Source: Deltaproteobacteria bacterium
Lineage (GTDB): Bacteria > Myxococcota_A > UBA796 > UBA2385
Assembly (NCBI GenBank): GCA_018401435.1
Contig: JAGYJW010000006.1
Span: forward strand, 124,001-188,000
DNA length: 64,000 nt
Direction: 5' to 3'
The notes beneath the pieces are model-generated. The model ran no database searches. It was not told the origin of the DNA and was given only the letters and a program-made list of their open reading frames with translations. This document shows, piece by piece, positions 49,377 through 57,350 of the stretch (the stretch's first letter is position 1; each line of letters begins with the position of its first letter). Made by a program: the position numbers and the translations under genes.

Positions 49377-49981
49377 TCAAAACGGCGTGTTATATCCGTC
49401 AGGCCCACGCCGGCAAACCTCCAGTTGCACGGTGGCCTGCACCCGCACACGGTCCTTCGCGTCGCCTACGTCCACCGCTGCCTCCCACTGGCGATCGTTG
49501 AGCTCCCTCACCTCGATGCGACCGTATCATACTTATCCTGTTCGATGCGGCTGCGGCCAACCCCCTCAGGGTCAGTCTCATAATGCTTGCAGTCGATAAA
49601 TTGCCCGACGAATGGTAGGTCGAATGGAGGAGGCGGCAGATCCGGTAGACCGCTGAATGTGCTGAGCAGGTTGTACTGCATTCGGTCGTTAGCGACGAAT
49701 GCGCATCGAGTGTTGCGGTCAGATGGCGCAACGGTCCCCCTGTCGCCGCAAAGAGTTTGACTGGGAATCTGCATTGCTATGCCGTCGACATGGTGCTCGT
49801 AATCCGTATAGATCACCAACGCTGAATCGACTGCGTTCACCATCTTCCGATCATTGACGACCATGCACCCACGCGGGTTGTCGCAGTCCAGCCACGGCAC
49901 GCCACCACACCCGCCCACTGCGGCAAGGCCGACCAAGGACGCAACAGCAAACCGAGTCGAAAACTCACGGATACGCAGCAT
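49377..49981 (-). pseudogene. Lipoprotein of lower G+C, one frameshift
   Basis: Begins at ATG 49981 with MLRIREFSTRFAVASLVGLAAVGGCGG, a lipoprotein leader ending AVGGC. The mature part has paired cysteines (WLDCDNPRGCMVV, LCGDRG, TRCAFV, FIDCKHYE). The first frame stops at 49508, but after one indel near 49525 the next frame continues RIEVRELNDRQWEAAVDVGD and ends NTPF at 49377. About 201 codons. Its base composition is lower than the rest: 49801-49860 has 28 G+C of 60. No family recognised. Lies between the two copies of the malF-end repeat, so it is probably imported. Confidence 0.6.
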
Positions 49982-50232
49982 CCAGATCTCCCACGGTATC
50001 GTTGATGTTGCTCGCGATCTCTCGCGAGACGACGGCGTCATGAACATACTGCCACGCCGCGTGTGGCTTCGCCCGCGCTCCAGCGGATTTGCTGGGGTCG
50101 GAACCACCGACGACGAAGCGGATGGGCGAGAGCACCGGTCGCATGGATGACCTCATCTTGGACAGGCCGAGCGACCCGGTGGCTGGCTCGGCCTGGGGCC
50201 CGAGCGCCGCAGCACCCGCTGGGGGACGGGGC

Positions 50233-50254
50233 GGCAGGTGCTCTGAGAGGGTGG
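50233..50254 (+). repeat. Right copy of malF 3'-end direct repeat
   Basis: GGCAGGTGCTCTGA plus GAGGGTGG, 22 bases. It equals, without mismatch, the sequence rebuilt by removing the IS and one TCTGA from 47630-49193. Upstream, GACGGGGC compares with GATGGGGA at the permease end (two mismatches in eight), so the homology runs to about 30 bases. Confidence 0.75.
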
Positions 50255-50302
50255 AGCTTCCAAGGGTGTTTCACGGGTTTCACATTTTCAGCTGACACAT
50301 AC

Positions 50303-50330
50303 TTGACACAGGCGCTCTGGGGCCTATGGG
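50303..50330 (+). promoter_or_regulatory. Possible sigma-70 type promoter
   Basis: TTGACA (50303-50308), 16 bases, TATGGG (50325-50330). TGACACA occurs twice just upstream. It could drive the small gene at 50444. The -10 box is weak. Confidence 0.3.
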
Positions 50331-50443
50331 GAGAGTGGGTGGTGCTCCGAAAGACAGCCCGCCCGGCCCCGGCTTCTGCTTCGGGCCGGTCGGCTGGGGT
50401 GCTGCCCGTGGTCTCCTTCACCCCCGCCATTCGGAGAACGGCC

Positions 50444-50647
50444 ATGCCGAATAGCACCCCCCCTCCCTCGCGCAGCAGCGTGTCTGAACACCGCCGCAGC
50501 ACCGCCCGCAGCACCGTCCGCAACCGGGACGCCGAAGCCCGAGAGGGCCGGTCCACCCTGGTCAGCACCCACGGCCGGATGGAGTCCCACCAGACCTGGT
50601 ATGCGGTGGAGCGGCCCAGCATCACGCTGCCGCCCGAGCCCGTCTGA
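50444..50647 (+). CDS. Small hypothetical protein
   Basis: ATG 50444 with GGAGAA seven bases upstream gives 67 residues, Ser/Arg/Pro-rich at the start (MPNSTPPPSRSSVSEHRRS) and ending SITLPPEPV. No motif, leader or helix. It ends 6 bases before the convergent membrane-protein gene. Low confidence; high-G+C sequence readily makes such open frames. Confidence 0.35.
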   Translation: MPNSTPPPSRSSVSEHRRSTARSTVRNRDAEAREGRSTLVSTHGRMESHQTWYAVERPSITLPPEPV

Positions 50648-50653
50648 TCGCCC

Positions 50654-51985
50654 TCAGCCCGCGCTGGGGGCCTCGCCCCGGCGGATGGCCAGCAGGCGGT
50701 TGAGCAGGTCGAACCAGATCGGGGCGCCGCCCGCCAGGAAGAGGGCGAAGAGCAGGCTGCCCAGCAGCCGCAGGCCGAAGTTCTCGCTGCGCTGCACCCC
50801 GGCAAAGCCCAGGGCGGGCGCCTGGGCCTCCCGAAGCTCGGCCGCCCCCAGCCGGGCCAGCCGGGCGCCTTGGGACAGGGTGGCGTGATCCAGCAGGGCG
50901 AGGCGCTGCAAAGGCAGGCCCTGCAGGGCGGACAGGGCCTCGTCGGGACCCGGCGCATGCCGCCAGTCCAGGCCCAGAGCCTCGATGCCCGCCCGAACCT
51001 GAAGCCGGGCGTCGGGGTCGGGGTCCGCGCCCCCGAGGGCCGCAAGCACCTGCGCCTCCAGGGTGGGCATCGCGGGATCGCCGGCCTCATCCCCGTCTTG
51101 GAGGGCCACGCTGCGCAGCACCTCGCGGGTTGCCCGGGCCAGGGCGGGGGCGCCCGGCGGGCTGACGAAGATCGCCCCCCGGGCGTCCAGCAAGGCGGCC
51201 AGGGTGACGGACGGCTCGTCCGGCGCGGCCTCGGCCAGGGCCAGCAGGGCCGCCACCGCCTCTTCGCAATCGGGGGTGCGGGGCTCGGGCTGGCAGCGGG
51301 TCAGGCCCCGGCGAAGCTGGTGGCCAAAGGACGTGAGAAAGGGGTCTGGGGGCTCATTGTAGTCCATGGGGGCGGGCGCGTTGGGGTCGGCGATCAGGGC
51401 GCTGACCCGGGCCGGCGACCGCGACAGGCTCTGGCCCAGGCCAATGGCGTCGATGCCCAGCCCCCAGGTGAAGAGCAGGCCCACCAAGAAGCCCAGGACG
51501 ACCATGCCGCGGGCAAAGCCGTCGGTCGCCCCCGCCTCGAAGGCCCCCCACCAGGGCGGGGCCGCGTCGGGCTGCTCGCCGGGGCGGACCCGGGCGATCC
51601 AGGCCGCCGTGGCGGCGCCATCCACGGCCTCCAGGCCGCGCTCGCCGCTGGGGTTGATGGCGGGGTCGCCAAAGAAGGCCTCAATCAGCTGGCCGGCGGT
51701 GCTGGAGGAGAGGTCCGGGGCAGGAGGGTCGCCGACGCCGGGTCGGGTGGCGCCCAGGCCCCAGCGGCGCCAGAAGTCCTTCCAATGCTCCATTCCCGCG
51801 GGCTTGCGACCCACCAGCCCCAGGCCCGTGAAGAGGCGCCCCAGGCAGCGCCGCAGCCAGCGGTGGCGCAGGCGGCAGACCCGGTCGAGCACCTGCAGCA
51901 CCGCCGAGACCAGGCTGGACAGGGCGACCAGCACCACCAGGTAGGCGATCACGACGTCGAAGAGGGCAGGGTCAGCGGCCGACAA
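50654..51985 (-). CDS. Membrane protein of unknown function, ends with FDLLNRLL-type motif
   Basis: A 443-residue protein. Residues 8-32 are a membrane helix (VVIAYLVVLVALSSLVSAVL); a second helix lies near 155-180 (MVVLGFLVGLLFTWGLGI) and a third near 412-430 (LGSLLFALFLAGGAPIWFDLL). Between helices 2 and 3 is a long soluble region rich in Ala and Asp. The C-terminal sequence GAPIWFDLLNRLL resembles a pattern seen in membrane proteins of unknown role; I cannot name the family. Its start overlaps the TetR gene end by 14 bases, so the pair is probably translated from one message. Confidence 0.7.
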   Translation of the reverse strand: MSAADPALFDVVIAYLVVLVALSSLVSAVLQVLDRVCRLRHRWLRRCLGRLFTGLGLVGRKPAGMEHWKDFWRRWGLGATRPGVGDPPAPDLSSSTAGQLIEAFFGDPAINPSGERGLEAVDGAATAAWIARVRPGEQPDAAPPWWGAFEAGATDGFARGMVVLGFLVGLLFTWGLGIDAIGLGQSLSRSPARVSALIADPNAPAPMDYNEPPDPFLTSFGHQLRRGLTRCQPEPRTPDCEEAVAALLALAEAAPDEPSVTLAALLDARGAIFVSPPGAPALARATREVLRSVALQDGDEAGDPAMPTLEAQVLAALGGADPDPDARLQVRAGIEALGLDWRHAPGPDEALSALQGLPLQRLALLDHATLSQGARLARLGAAELREAQAPALGFAGVQRSENFGLRLLGSLLFALFLAGGAPIWFDLLNRLLAIRRGEAPSAG

Positions 51986-52523
51986 GGGCGAGCTCCACCA
52001 GCTTGACCTGGGCCCGGACGTCCACCCGCTCGGGGTCCAGGGTGTGCTGCGTGAGGATACCGAGGATGAAGCTCATGATGGCCGAGATCACCTGGGGATC
52101 CTCCAGATCGAGCTGCTGGGCGATGGCCCCGCGGTAGTCGTCCAGGGTCTCGCGCAGCAGGGCCCGGCCCGCCGCGTCGGGCACCTCGCGGTGGAATTCC
52201 AGGGCGATGCGCAAGGCGTGGCTCATGGACGCCGCGTGCTGCACCACGAAGTCCTGAAGCAGCTCCAGGCGCCGGGCCAGGGGCAGGCCGGGTGGCGCAA
52301 ATTCCGCCAGGGCGCGGATATCCTGGGTGCGGATCCACTGGAACATCTGGGCGAAGAGCTCGGGCTTGCCGGCAAAGTAGTGGTAGAGGGTGCCGGTGGA
52401 CACCCCCAGCTCCTTGCCGATGCGGCGCATGGTGAGCCCGGCATAGCCCTCGCGGGCGAAGAGCTCGAAGCAGCGCGCAAGCAGCTCTTCGCGGCGTTGG
52501 TCGTGATCTACGAGCCGGGGCAC
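51972..52523 (-). CDS. TetR-family transcriptional regulator
   Basis: A 183-residue repressor. Residues of about 8-55 are the TetR helix-turn-helix (REELLARCFELFAREGYAGL, MRRIGKELGVSTGTLYHYFAGK). The rest is the helical ligand-binding dimer domain. It stands between alkB and the unknown membrane protein on one strand. A 22-base imperfect palindrome (53654-53675) upstream of alkB is a probable binding site. Ligand probably a fatty acid, alkane or alcohol, inferred from alkB. Confidence 0.9.
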   Translation of the reverse strand: MPRLVDHDQRREELLARCFELFAREGYAGLTMRRIGKELGVSTGTLYHYFAGKPELFAQMFQWIRTQDIRALAEFAPPGLPLARRLELLQDFVVQHAASMSHALRIALEFHREVPDAAGRALLRETLDDYRGAIAQQLDLEDPQVISAIMSFILGILTQHTLDPERVDVRAQVKLVELALVGR

Positions 52524-52568
52524 CGCACCTCCAGCCTCCGGGCCTAACGCCCGGGGCGCGCGGCCGCC

Positions 52569-53631
52569 TTAGCGCGGCGGCGGCGGCCGGCTGCCCCAGG
52601 CGCTGGGACTCGCGCGCAAGCTGCCCCTCCATCACCCGGCGGAAGAGCGGCGGAACGAAGGCCAGCAGCACCATCCCGGGGTAGCCGGTGGGCAGCTGCG
52701 GCACGTCTTCGAAGTGGCGCAGCACCGGGTAGGGCCGCGCAGGGTGCGCGTGGTGGTCGCTGTGGCGGGTGACCTGGAAGAGCAGCACCCGCCCGATCGG
52801 GTGGTTGCTATTCCAGGAGTGGTGCGGCAGAACGCGCTCGTAGCGGCCATTGGGCAGGCGCTCACGTTGCAGCCCGTAGTGCTCGACATAGTTCACCGTC
52901 TCCAGAAAGACGATGCCCAGGGCCGAGGCGCCGACCCAGCACAGGGTGGCCAGCGGGCCAAAGACCCACAGGGCGAGAAGGACCGCGCCAAGCTGAATCA
53001 GGGCGAAGCGGGTCATCTCGTTGCGCAGGCTGAGGCGGGGCCGCGGCAGGGCAGAGAGCTGGCGGTCCTCCAACCCCCAGGCGCTGCGCCAGGACCCGGT
53101 GATGGAGCGGAACAAGAAGGCGTAGAGCCCCTCTCCGCGGCGGGCGCTGGCGGGGTCCTCCTCGGTGGCCACCCGGGCGTGGTGGCCGCGGTTGTGCTCG
53201 ATGAAGAAGTGCATGTAGAGCGTGCTCAGCAGCAGGGCCCGCGCGGCGTTGCGGTGGGGCTGCGTGCTGCGGTGTCCCAGCTCGTGGGCGGCGTTGATGC
53301 CATAGGACACGCTGGCGATGCCGGTGGCCAGCACCGCGCCGGGCAGCTCCCAGCCCGACAGGCTGCCGGTGGAGACCCCGGCCATCAGGGCCAGGACGGT
53401 GGCATATTGCAGGGGAACCGCGGCAAAGAGCACCGCATCGGGCACCTTGCTGGCGCGCAGGGCCGCCTCGTCTTCGGGCTTGCCCGAACCCGGGCCCAGC
53501 AGGTGCTCGGCCACGGGGATGAGCCCGAAGACCAGAAGGGGCACGGACCAGGCCGACCAACCACCGACGAGGTGGGAGCCGAAGGCGAGCAGGCCGGGCA
53601 GCAGCGCGAAGGCGTAGAGCAGCGGTGGCAT
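52569..53631 (-). pseudogene. alkB: AlkB-type alkane 1-monooxygenase, frameshift near the C-terminus
   Basis: Integral-membrane di-iron hydroxylase that oxidises medium-chain alkanes to 1-alkanols. All His boxes are present: AAHELGHRST, EHNRGHHARVATEEDPASAR, NYVEHYGLQRE and RHSDHHAHPARPYPVLR, between six hydrophobic helices. ATG 53631 has AGAGGAG upstream. The conserved part ends near VPPLFRRVMEGQLAR; after that the frame continues 190 codons across the TetR gene, which is not credible. A one-base shift gives a stop at 52569-52571, taken as the end. Electron donors (rubredoxin and reductase) are not in the window. Length is somewhat short (about 354) for the family. Confidence 0.82.
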
Positions 53632-53653
53632 CGGGGCTCCTCTTCTTCGAGAG

Positions 53654-53675
53654 TATATCGAACATTCGTTATATA
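53654..53675. promoter_or_regulatory. Likely TetR operator upstream of alkB
   Basis: TATATCGAA (53654-53662) and TTCGTTATATA (53665-53675) form an imperfect inverted repeat around CA, with perfect CGAA/TTCG arms at the core. It lies 23-44 bases upstream of the alkB start and covers a -10-like TATACT (minus strand, 53657-53652). AT-rich against the surrounding sequence. The size and position fit a TetR dimer site. Confidence 0.55.
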
Positions 53676-53781
53676 AACGGAGCCACGAGTCACTGTCAAG
53701 CCCCAGACGCAGAACAGGCAGCCCCCAGCGAGGAGCGGCCTGTCGGCAAGGTCGGGAGGCTGCGCGGGGCGCGGCCGAGGC

Positions 53782-54477
53782 TCAGCTGCCGCCCATCTTG
53801 GGGGGCCAGGTGCCGCCAAAGGTCTCCACCACGGTCTTCATGTCGGAATTCAGCCCCTTGACCACCTTCTTGGTGCGCTTGGGCAGGTCCTTGGTGACCA
53901 CGATGTTGTTCTTGACGATCTTGATGGCCTTGAGCTGGGTCGGGATCTTCATGGGGTTGAAGGGCACGAATTCGGCCTTCAGCTTTTCGGGCATCTTCTG
54001 GGCCTTCTTGACCAGGGCGGCGGTGCGGCCGGGCACCCCGGCGAGGTCGTCGATGGCCCGCACATAGGAGGTCATGGCGGTGTTGACGGCCTCGATGCCC
54101 TTGGTCACATCCGAGGGCAGGGCGCCGGCCGGGCTGAGCTGCGGGACGCCGCCCGAGACCGCCAGGCGGAGGTTGCCGTTGGCCTTGGTGTGCAGCTCTT
54201 TGAGGGCGGCGCCCAGGCTGGCGTCCTTCTTGACCCCCACGGCGGTGGCGACGCTGGTGCGCCCGGTGCGCCGGGCCTTCTGGGCGCGATCCAGCCGGTT
54301 GTCGATGTCGGCGGCCTCCTTGAAGAAGGAGTCCAGCGACTGGATTCCCGTGCGCTCGATCTCCTGGGGCGCCTTCTTCTTGCCGCCGGCGAAGGCGTCG
54401 GTGGAGGGACCGAAGGCGAATGCGACGACGCCCAGCAGGAGGGCGAGGGTGCGGGCCAGTCGACGGGAGGGGAGCAC
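53782..54477 (-). CDS. Secreted basic protein of unknown function
   Basis: A 231-residue exported protein. I choose the GTG at 54477 because it opens a signal peptide (ARTLALLLGVVAFAFGPSTDAFA); an ATG at 54666 would add an unlikely leader. The mature protein is helical and Lys-rich with repeated Ala/Lys/Val segments (NRLDRAQKARRTG; GIEAVNTAMTSYVRAIDDLAG; KKAQKMPEKLKAEFVPFNPMKI). No family is recognised. Divergent from malG. Confidence 0.8.
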   Translation of the reverse strand: MLPSRRLARTLALLLGVVAFAFGPSTDAFAGGKKKAPQEIERTGIQSLDSFFKEAADIDNRLDRAQKARRTGRTSVATAVGVKKDASLGAALKELHTKANGNLRLAVSGGVPQLSPAGALPSDVTKGIEAVNTAMTSYVRAIDDLAGVPGRTAALVKKAQKMPEKLKAEFVPFNPMKIPTQLKAIKIVKNNIVVTKDLPKRTKKVVKGLNSDMKTVVETFGGTWPPKMGGS

Positions 54478-54634
54478 GATGGACCTCGAGCTGCGGTTTG
54501 GAGCTGCGAATATCCTGCGGAGCCAGGGGCGGCAGCGCAGGTCACCTGCGGCGGACGGACCACCGACCCGGGCATTCAACCCGAACTGGGATCCATCGCT
54601 CGCACGCATCGGCCGCCTGAAGTAGCGTACCGCC

Positions 54635-55498
54635 ATGGCCCGCCCCTCTGCACCCGCCGTGCCCATGCTCCGGCGAATCGTCGTGAACCTGCTGCTGGTG
54701 CTCGTCTGCGCGGCGGCCCTCTACCCGGTGCTGTGGGTGCTCAAGATGGCCCTCACCCCCAGCCAGGCCTTCAGCATGGACCCGGGGCTGATCCCCGACG
54801 CCTTCACCCTGGACAATTTCGCGTCGGTGGTGGGCACGCGGGATGCCACGGGGGGGTGGCTCTTTGGGCGGCAGCTCGCCAATTCGTTGATCGTGTCCCT
54901 GGTGACCTCGGCGGTGGGCATCGGCCTGTCCTGTACCGCCGCCTACTCCATGAGCCGCTTCGCCTTTCCCGGTCGCGACGCCGGCATGCAGGCCTTCCTG
55001 GTCACCCAGATGTTTCCGGGGGTGGTCATGCTCATCCCCCTCTACATCCTGCTGGACAAGCTCGGCCTGCTGGACTCTCTGGCGGGTCTGGCCCTGGTCT
55101 ACAGCACCACGGCGATCCCCTTCTGCACCTGGAATATGAAGGGCTACTTCGACACCATCCCCAAGGAGCTCGAAGAGGCGGCCTTGATGGATGGGGCGTC
55201 GCGCTGGACCATCTTCACGCGCATCGTGCTGCCCCTGGCCAAGCCCGCGCTGGTGGTGACGGGCCTGTTCTCCTTCATGACGGCCTGGAATGAGTTCATC
55301 CTGGCGGCCACGCTGATGAGCGACGAGCGCTCCTTCACCCTGCCGGTGGTGCTGCAAGGCTATGTCGGCGACTTCGGCACCGAGTGGGGGCGCTTTGCCG
55401 CCGGGGCCATCCTGGTGAGCGCGCCGGTCATGGCCCTCTTCTTTGCCTTGCAGCGGCACCTGGTCGAGGGGCTCACCGCGGGTGGCGTGAAGGGCTGA
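54635..55498 (+). CDS. malG: MalG-type sugar ABC transporter permease
   Basis: A 287-residue inner-membrane permease with six helices. The EAA loop is EEAALMDGASRWTIFTRIVLPLAKP, and the sequence SAVGIGLSCTAAYSMSRFAFPG is typical of MalG. It needs a MalF partner and an ATPase; the fused binding-protein/MalF at 45499-47643 is the obvious partner but is 7 kb away. The genes between have no link to sugar uptake. ATG 54635, or ATG 54665 (MLRRIVVNLLLV), may be the start. Confidence 0.92.
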   Translation: MARPSAPAVPMLRRIVVNLLLVLVCAAALYPVLWVLKMALTPSQAFSMDPGLIPDAFTLDNFASVVGTRDATGGWLFGRQLANSLIVSLVTSAVGIGLSCTAAYSMSRFAFPGRDAGMQAFLVTQMFPGVVMLIPLYILLDKLGLLDSLAGLALVYSTTAIPFCTWNMKGYFDTIPKELEEAALMDGASRWTIFTRIVLPLAKPALVVTGLFSFMTAWNEFILAATLMSDERSFTLPVVLQGYVGDFGTEWGRFAAGAILVSAPVMALFFALQRHLVEGLTAGGVKG

Positions 55499-55500
55499 GA

Positions 55501-56382
55501 TCAGCTGTCGAGTCGCCCGGACTGGCTGATCCACTCGATGCCTTCGATGGCGGGCGCGCCCTTCTCGGGCACGCCCACCCCGCCGATGACCACGCGGGTG
55601 CCTGTCGGGGCGGCCTCGCGCAGCTGCTGGGCGTAGGCCTGGAATTCGGCGCGGGTGCGCGGCTGCAAGACCGAGATGCAGACCATGGCGGGGGCCTCCT
55701 GGCGGACGGCCTGGGCGAGATCGTCGGTGGGCACATCGGCCCCCAGCCAGGAGATCCGGTAGCCCTGCAAGGCGAGCTGGATGGCGACGCCCAGCAGGCC
55801 CAGCTCGTGGCGTTCTCCGGGGAAGCCGGCGCAGAGGGCCACCGGCCCGCCCTGGGGGCCGTGGCCGAGGGCCATGAGCATGGCCATCATCTTCTCGCGG
55901 CACCAGGCGCTGGCGAAGTGCTCCTGGGACACGTTGATCTCACCCGCGGCCCACCGCTCACCCACCACCCGAAGCACCGGGAAGTAGATGTGCTCCACCC
56001 GGTCGCGGTAGGGGCGGGTTTCGAGGCCGGCGGCGATGCGGTCGGCAGAGTCCCGGTCAAAACGCAGCAGGGCCTCGCGCAGGCGCTGGGTGAGGGCGTC
56101 GTCGCCAAAGGCCCCGGTCTGAACGCGGTGCAGGTCATCGACCTGCTGCGCCGACCGCGCGTCTTCGCGCTCGCTGAGCAGGCTGACGGCCTCGCCCACC
56201 CGGTGACCGGCGTCGATCAGCGCCTTGAGCTTGCGCAGGCGGGCGACATCGTTGGCGCTATATTCCCGGTAGCCGTTGTCCTGCCGTTCCGGCGTGACCA
56301 GACCGTAGCGCCGCTCCCAGGCCAGGAGGGTGTTCCGGGGCACGCCGACGAGGTCGGCGACGGACTTGATGCGGTAGCCCAT
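55501..56382 (-). CDS. carH: CarH/LitR-type B12-dependent photoreceptor regulator
   Basis: A 293-residue MerR-family protein with a cobalamin-binding C-terminal part. Residues 1-75 are the winged helix (SVADLVGVPRNTLLAWERRYGLVTPE). Residues of about 95-175 form the helical bundle with Trp144-x9-Glu154-His155 (W, nine residues, EH), the pattern that caps adenosylcobalamin in CarH. Residues 180-285 form the Rossmann-like B12 domain with Glu190-Arg-His192-x-x-Gly195, where His192 is the lower ligand. In the family, dark AdoCbl binding makes a DNA-bound tetramer and light breaks it. I see no carotenoid genes here, so the target may be itself or elsewhere. Confidence 0.92.
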   Translation of the reverse strand: MGYRIKSVADLVGVPRNTLLAWERRYGLVTPERQDNGYREYSANDVARLRKLKALIDAGHRVGEAVSLLSEREDARSAQQVDDLHRVQTGAFGDDALTQRLREALLRFDRDSADRIAAGLETRPYRDRVEHIYFPVLRVVGERWAAGEINVSQEHFASAWCREKMMAMLMALGHGPQGGPVALCAGFPGERHELGLLGVAIQLALQGYRISWLGADVPTDDLAQAVRQEAPAMVCISVLQPRTRAEFQAYAQQLREAAPTGTRVVIGGVGVPEKGAPAIEGIEWISQSGRLDS

Positions 56383-56462
56383 GGGTCGGTCCGGCAGCTG
56401 TGGGGTTCCCGATGGCGCCGACGCCTGGGCGCCGTCCGCCAGCGGCGAAGACCTTCTCCCCT

Positions 56463-56495
56463 AACTGTCTGCGTACAATGTGCAAACAATATACA
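56463..56495 (+). promoter_or_regulatory. Three tandem 11-bp repeats upstream of carH (likely operator)
   Basis: AACTGTCTGCG (56463-56473), TACAATGTGCA (56474-56484) and AACAATATACA (56485-56495), directly adjacent, consensus WACnnTnTRCR. CarH tetramers are known to bind three 11-bp direct repeats. The array is 81-113 bases upstream of the carH start on the minus strand and about 40 bases from the end of the NRDE gene, so carH is the likely target. Confidence 0.6.
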
Positions 56496-56533
56496 AAGGG
56501 AGGGGTGCGCGAGAGGACCGATGCGCGCGGAAT

Positions 56534-57274
56534 TCAGCCGGCGCGGGGGGCGCGCTGCAGCCGGGCCTCGGCATAGCCCGACCAGTCGTCTTGTACCGGG
56601 AAGCCCTCGCGGTGGCGCACGATGACGCGCTCTGGCCCGACCTCGGCCTCGGAGTAGCTGCGGGTGCAGGCAAGGGGGTGGTCCATGGCCACGCCGCGGG
56701 GCGGATCGTCCGCGTCGGGGGTGGCGTGCAGGCGCCGCAGCAGGTCGAGGCTGGCGGGGGCCGGCACGCTCGCGATGGCCTGCTGCAGCAGGCGAACGCG
56801 GTGGGGCACGATGTCGTCGCGCCAGCCCGACGACGACAGGAAGAAGGGCCCGGGGGGCTGCGCTTCGAGCAGCAGGCGCCGCTTGTCCCAGGTGGCCAGG
56901 GTGATCGCGCCGCTGCGATCGGCCGCCACCAGCAGGAAGGGGTTGAGGGGGCGCAGATCCGCCTGCCGCAGGGCCGCGCCGACCGCGTCCACCGAGGGCA
57001 GGTCGCAGAGGGCCACGATGACGCCCCCCCGGCTGGGCGCCTGGGGGTCCAACCACACCTCGTCGGGGTAATGGTTGAGAATGGCCAGCAGAAGCCCGTT
57101 GTCGTTGACCGAGAACCAGGTGCCGCCGGATAGGGGATCGGTGGGTCGGGCCCAGGTCACGTTGCCGGTGCGCCCCCGGAGCAGGGGGCCTCCCGCCGGG
57201 CGGTCGCGCCGCTCGTCGCGGTTCATGGCGGCGATATAGCCATTGGCCTGGGGGAGGATCGAGAGGGTGCACAT
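56534..57274 (-). CDS. NRDE/TANGO2-family protein
   Basis: A 246-residue Ntn-type protein of the TANGO2 family with its hallmark Asn-Arg-Asp-Glu (AMNRDERRDRPAG, residues 16-28) and Cys2 after the start (MCTLSIL). The family is involved in haem or lipid handling, and the exact reaction is uncertain. The rest (SGGTWFSVNDNGLLLAILNHY; PVQDDWSGYAEARLQ) is typical. Divergent from the RibD-C gene. Confidence 0.88.
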   Translation of the reverse strand: MCTLSILPQANGYIAAMNRDERRDRPAGGPLLRGRTGNVTWARPTDPLSGGTWFSVNDNGLLLAILNHYPDEVWLDPQAPSRGGVIVALCDLPSVDAVGAALRQADLRPLNPFLLVAADRSGAITLATWDKRRLLLEAQPPGPFFLSSSGWRDDIVPHRVRLLQQAIASVPAPASLDLLRRLHATPDADDPPRGVAMDHPLACTRSYSEAEVGPERVIVRHREGFPVQDDWSGYAEARLQRAPRAG

Positions 57275-57350
57275 GGTTGCGCCCCCTTATCGAGGCGCGG
57301 TCGGGCCGTCGCTGGAGGTTAGGGCCGAAAGCCCATTTCTGTGAGCACCC

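Larger units (their letters stand above)
49982..50443. other. Intergenic region with right copy of the malF-end repeat
   Basis: 462 bases with no convincing gene. It holds the perfect palindrome TCTCGCGAGA (50020-50029), the right copy of the direct repeat (50233-50254) and a possible promoter (50303-50330). In the frame of the repeat the preceding codons read RRSTRWGTGRQVL and a stop, very like the true permease end RTTNWLMGRQVL. So the segment before 50254 may be a relic of a permease 3' end. Confidence 0.5.

Noticed and set aside
49371..49388. ACGCCGT/ACGGCGT hairpin as a terminator.
   Set aside because: No T-tract, and the stem contains the stop codon of the lipoprotein gene; listed only inside the non-coding note.
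50233..50254. Phage or tRNA attachment site.
   Set aside because: No tRNA gene or integrase is visible; only the direct repeat is claimed.
51949..53631. AlkB as a 560-codon protein.
   Set aside because: The tail overlaps the whole TetR gene in another frame and has no similarity to AlkB.
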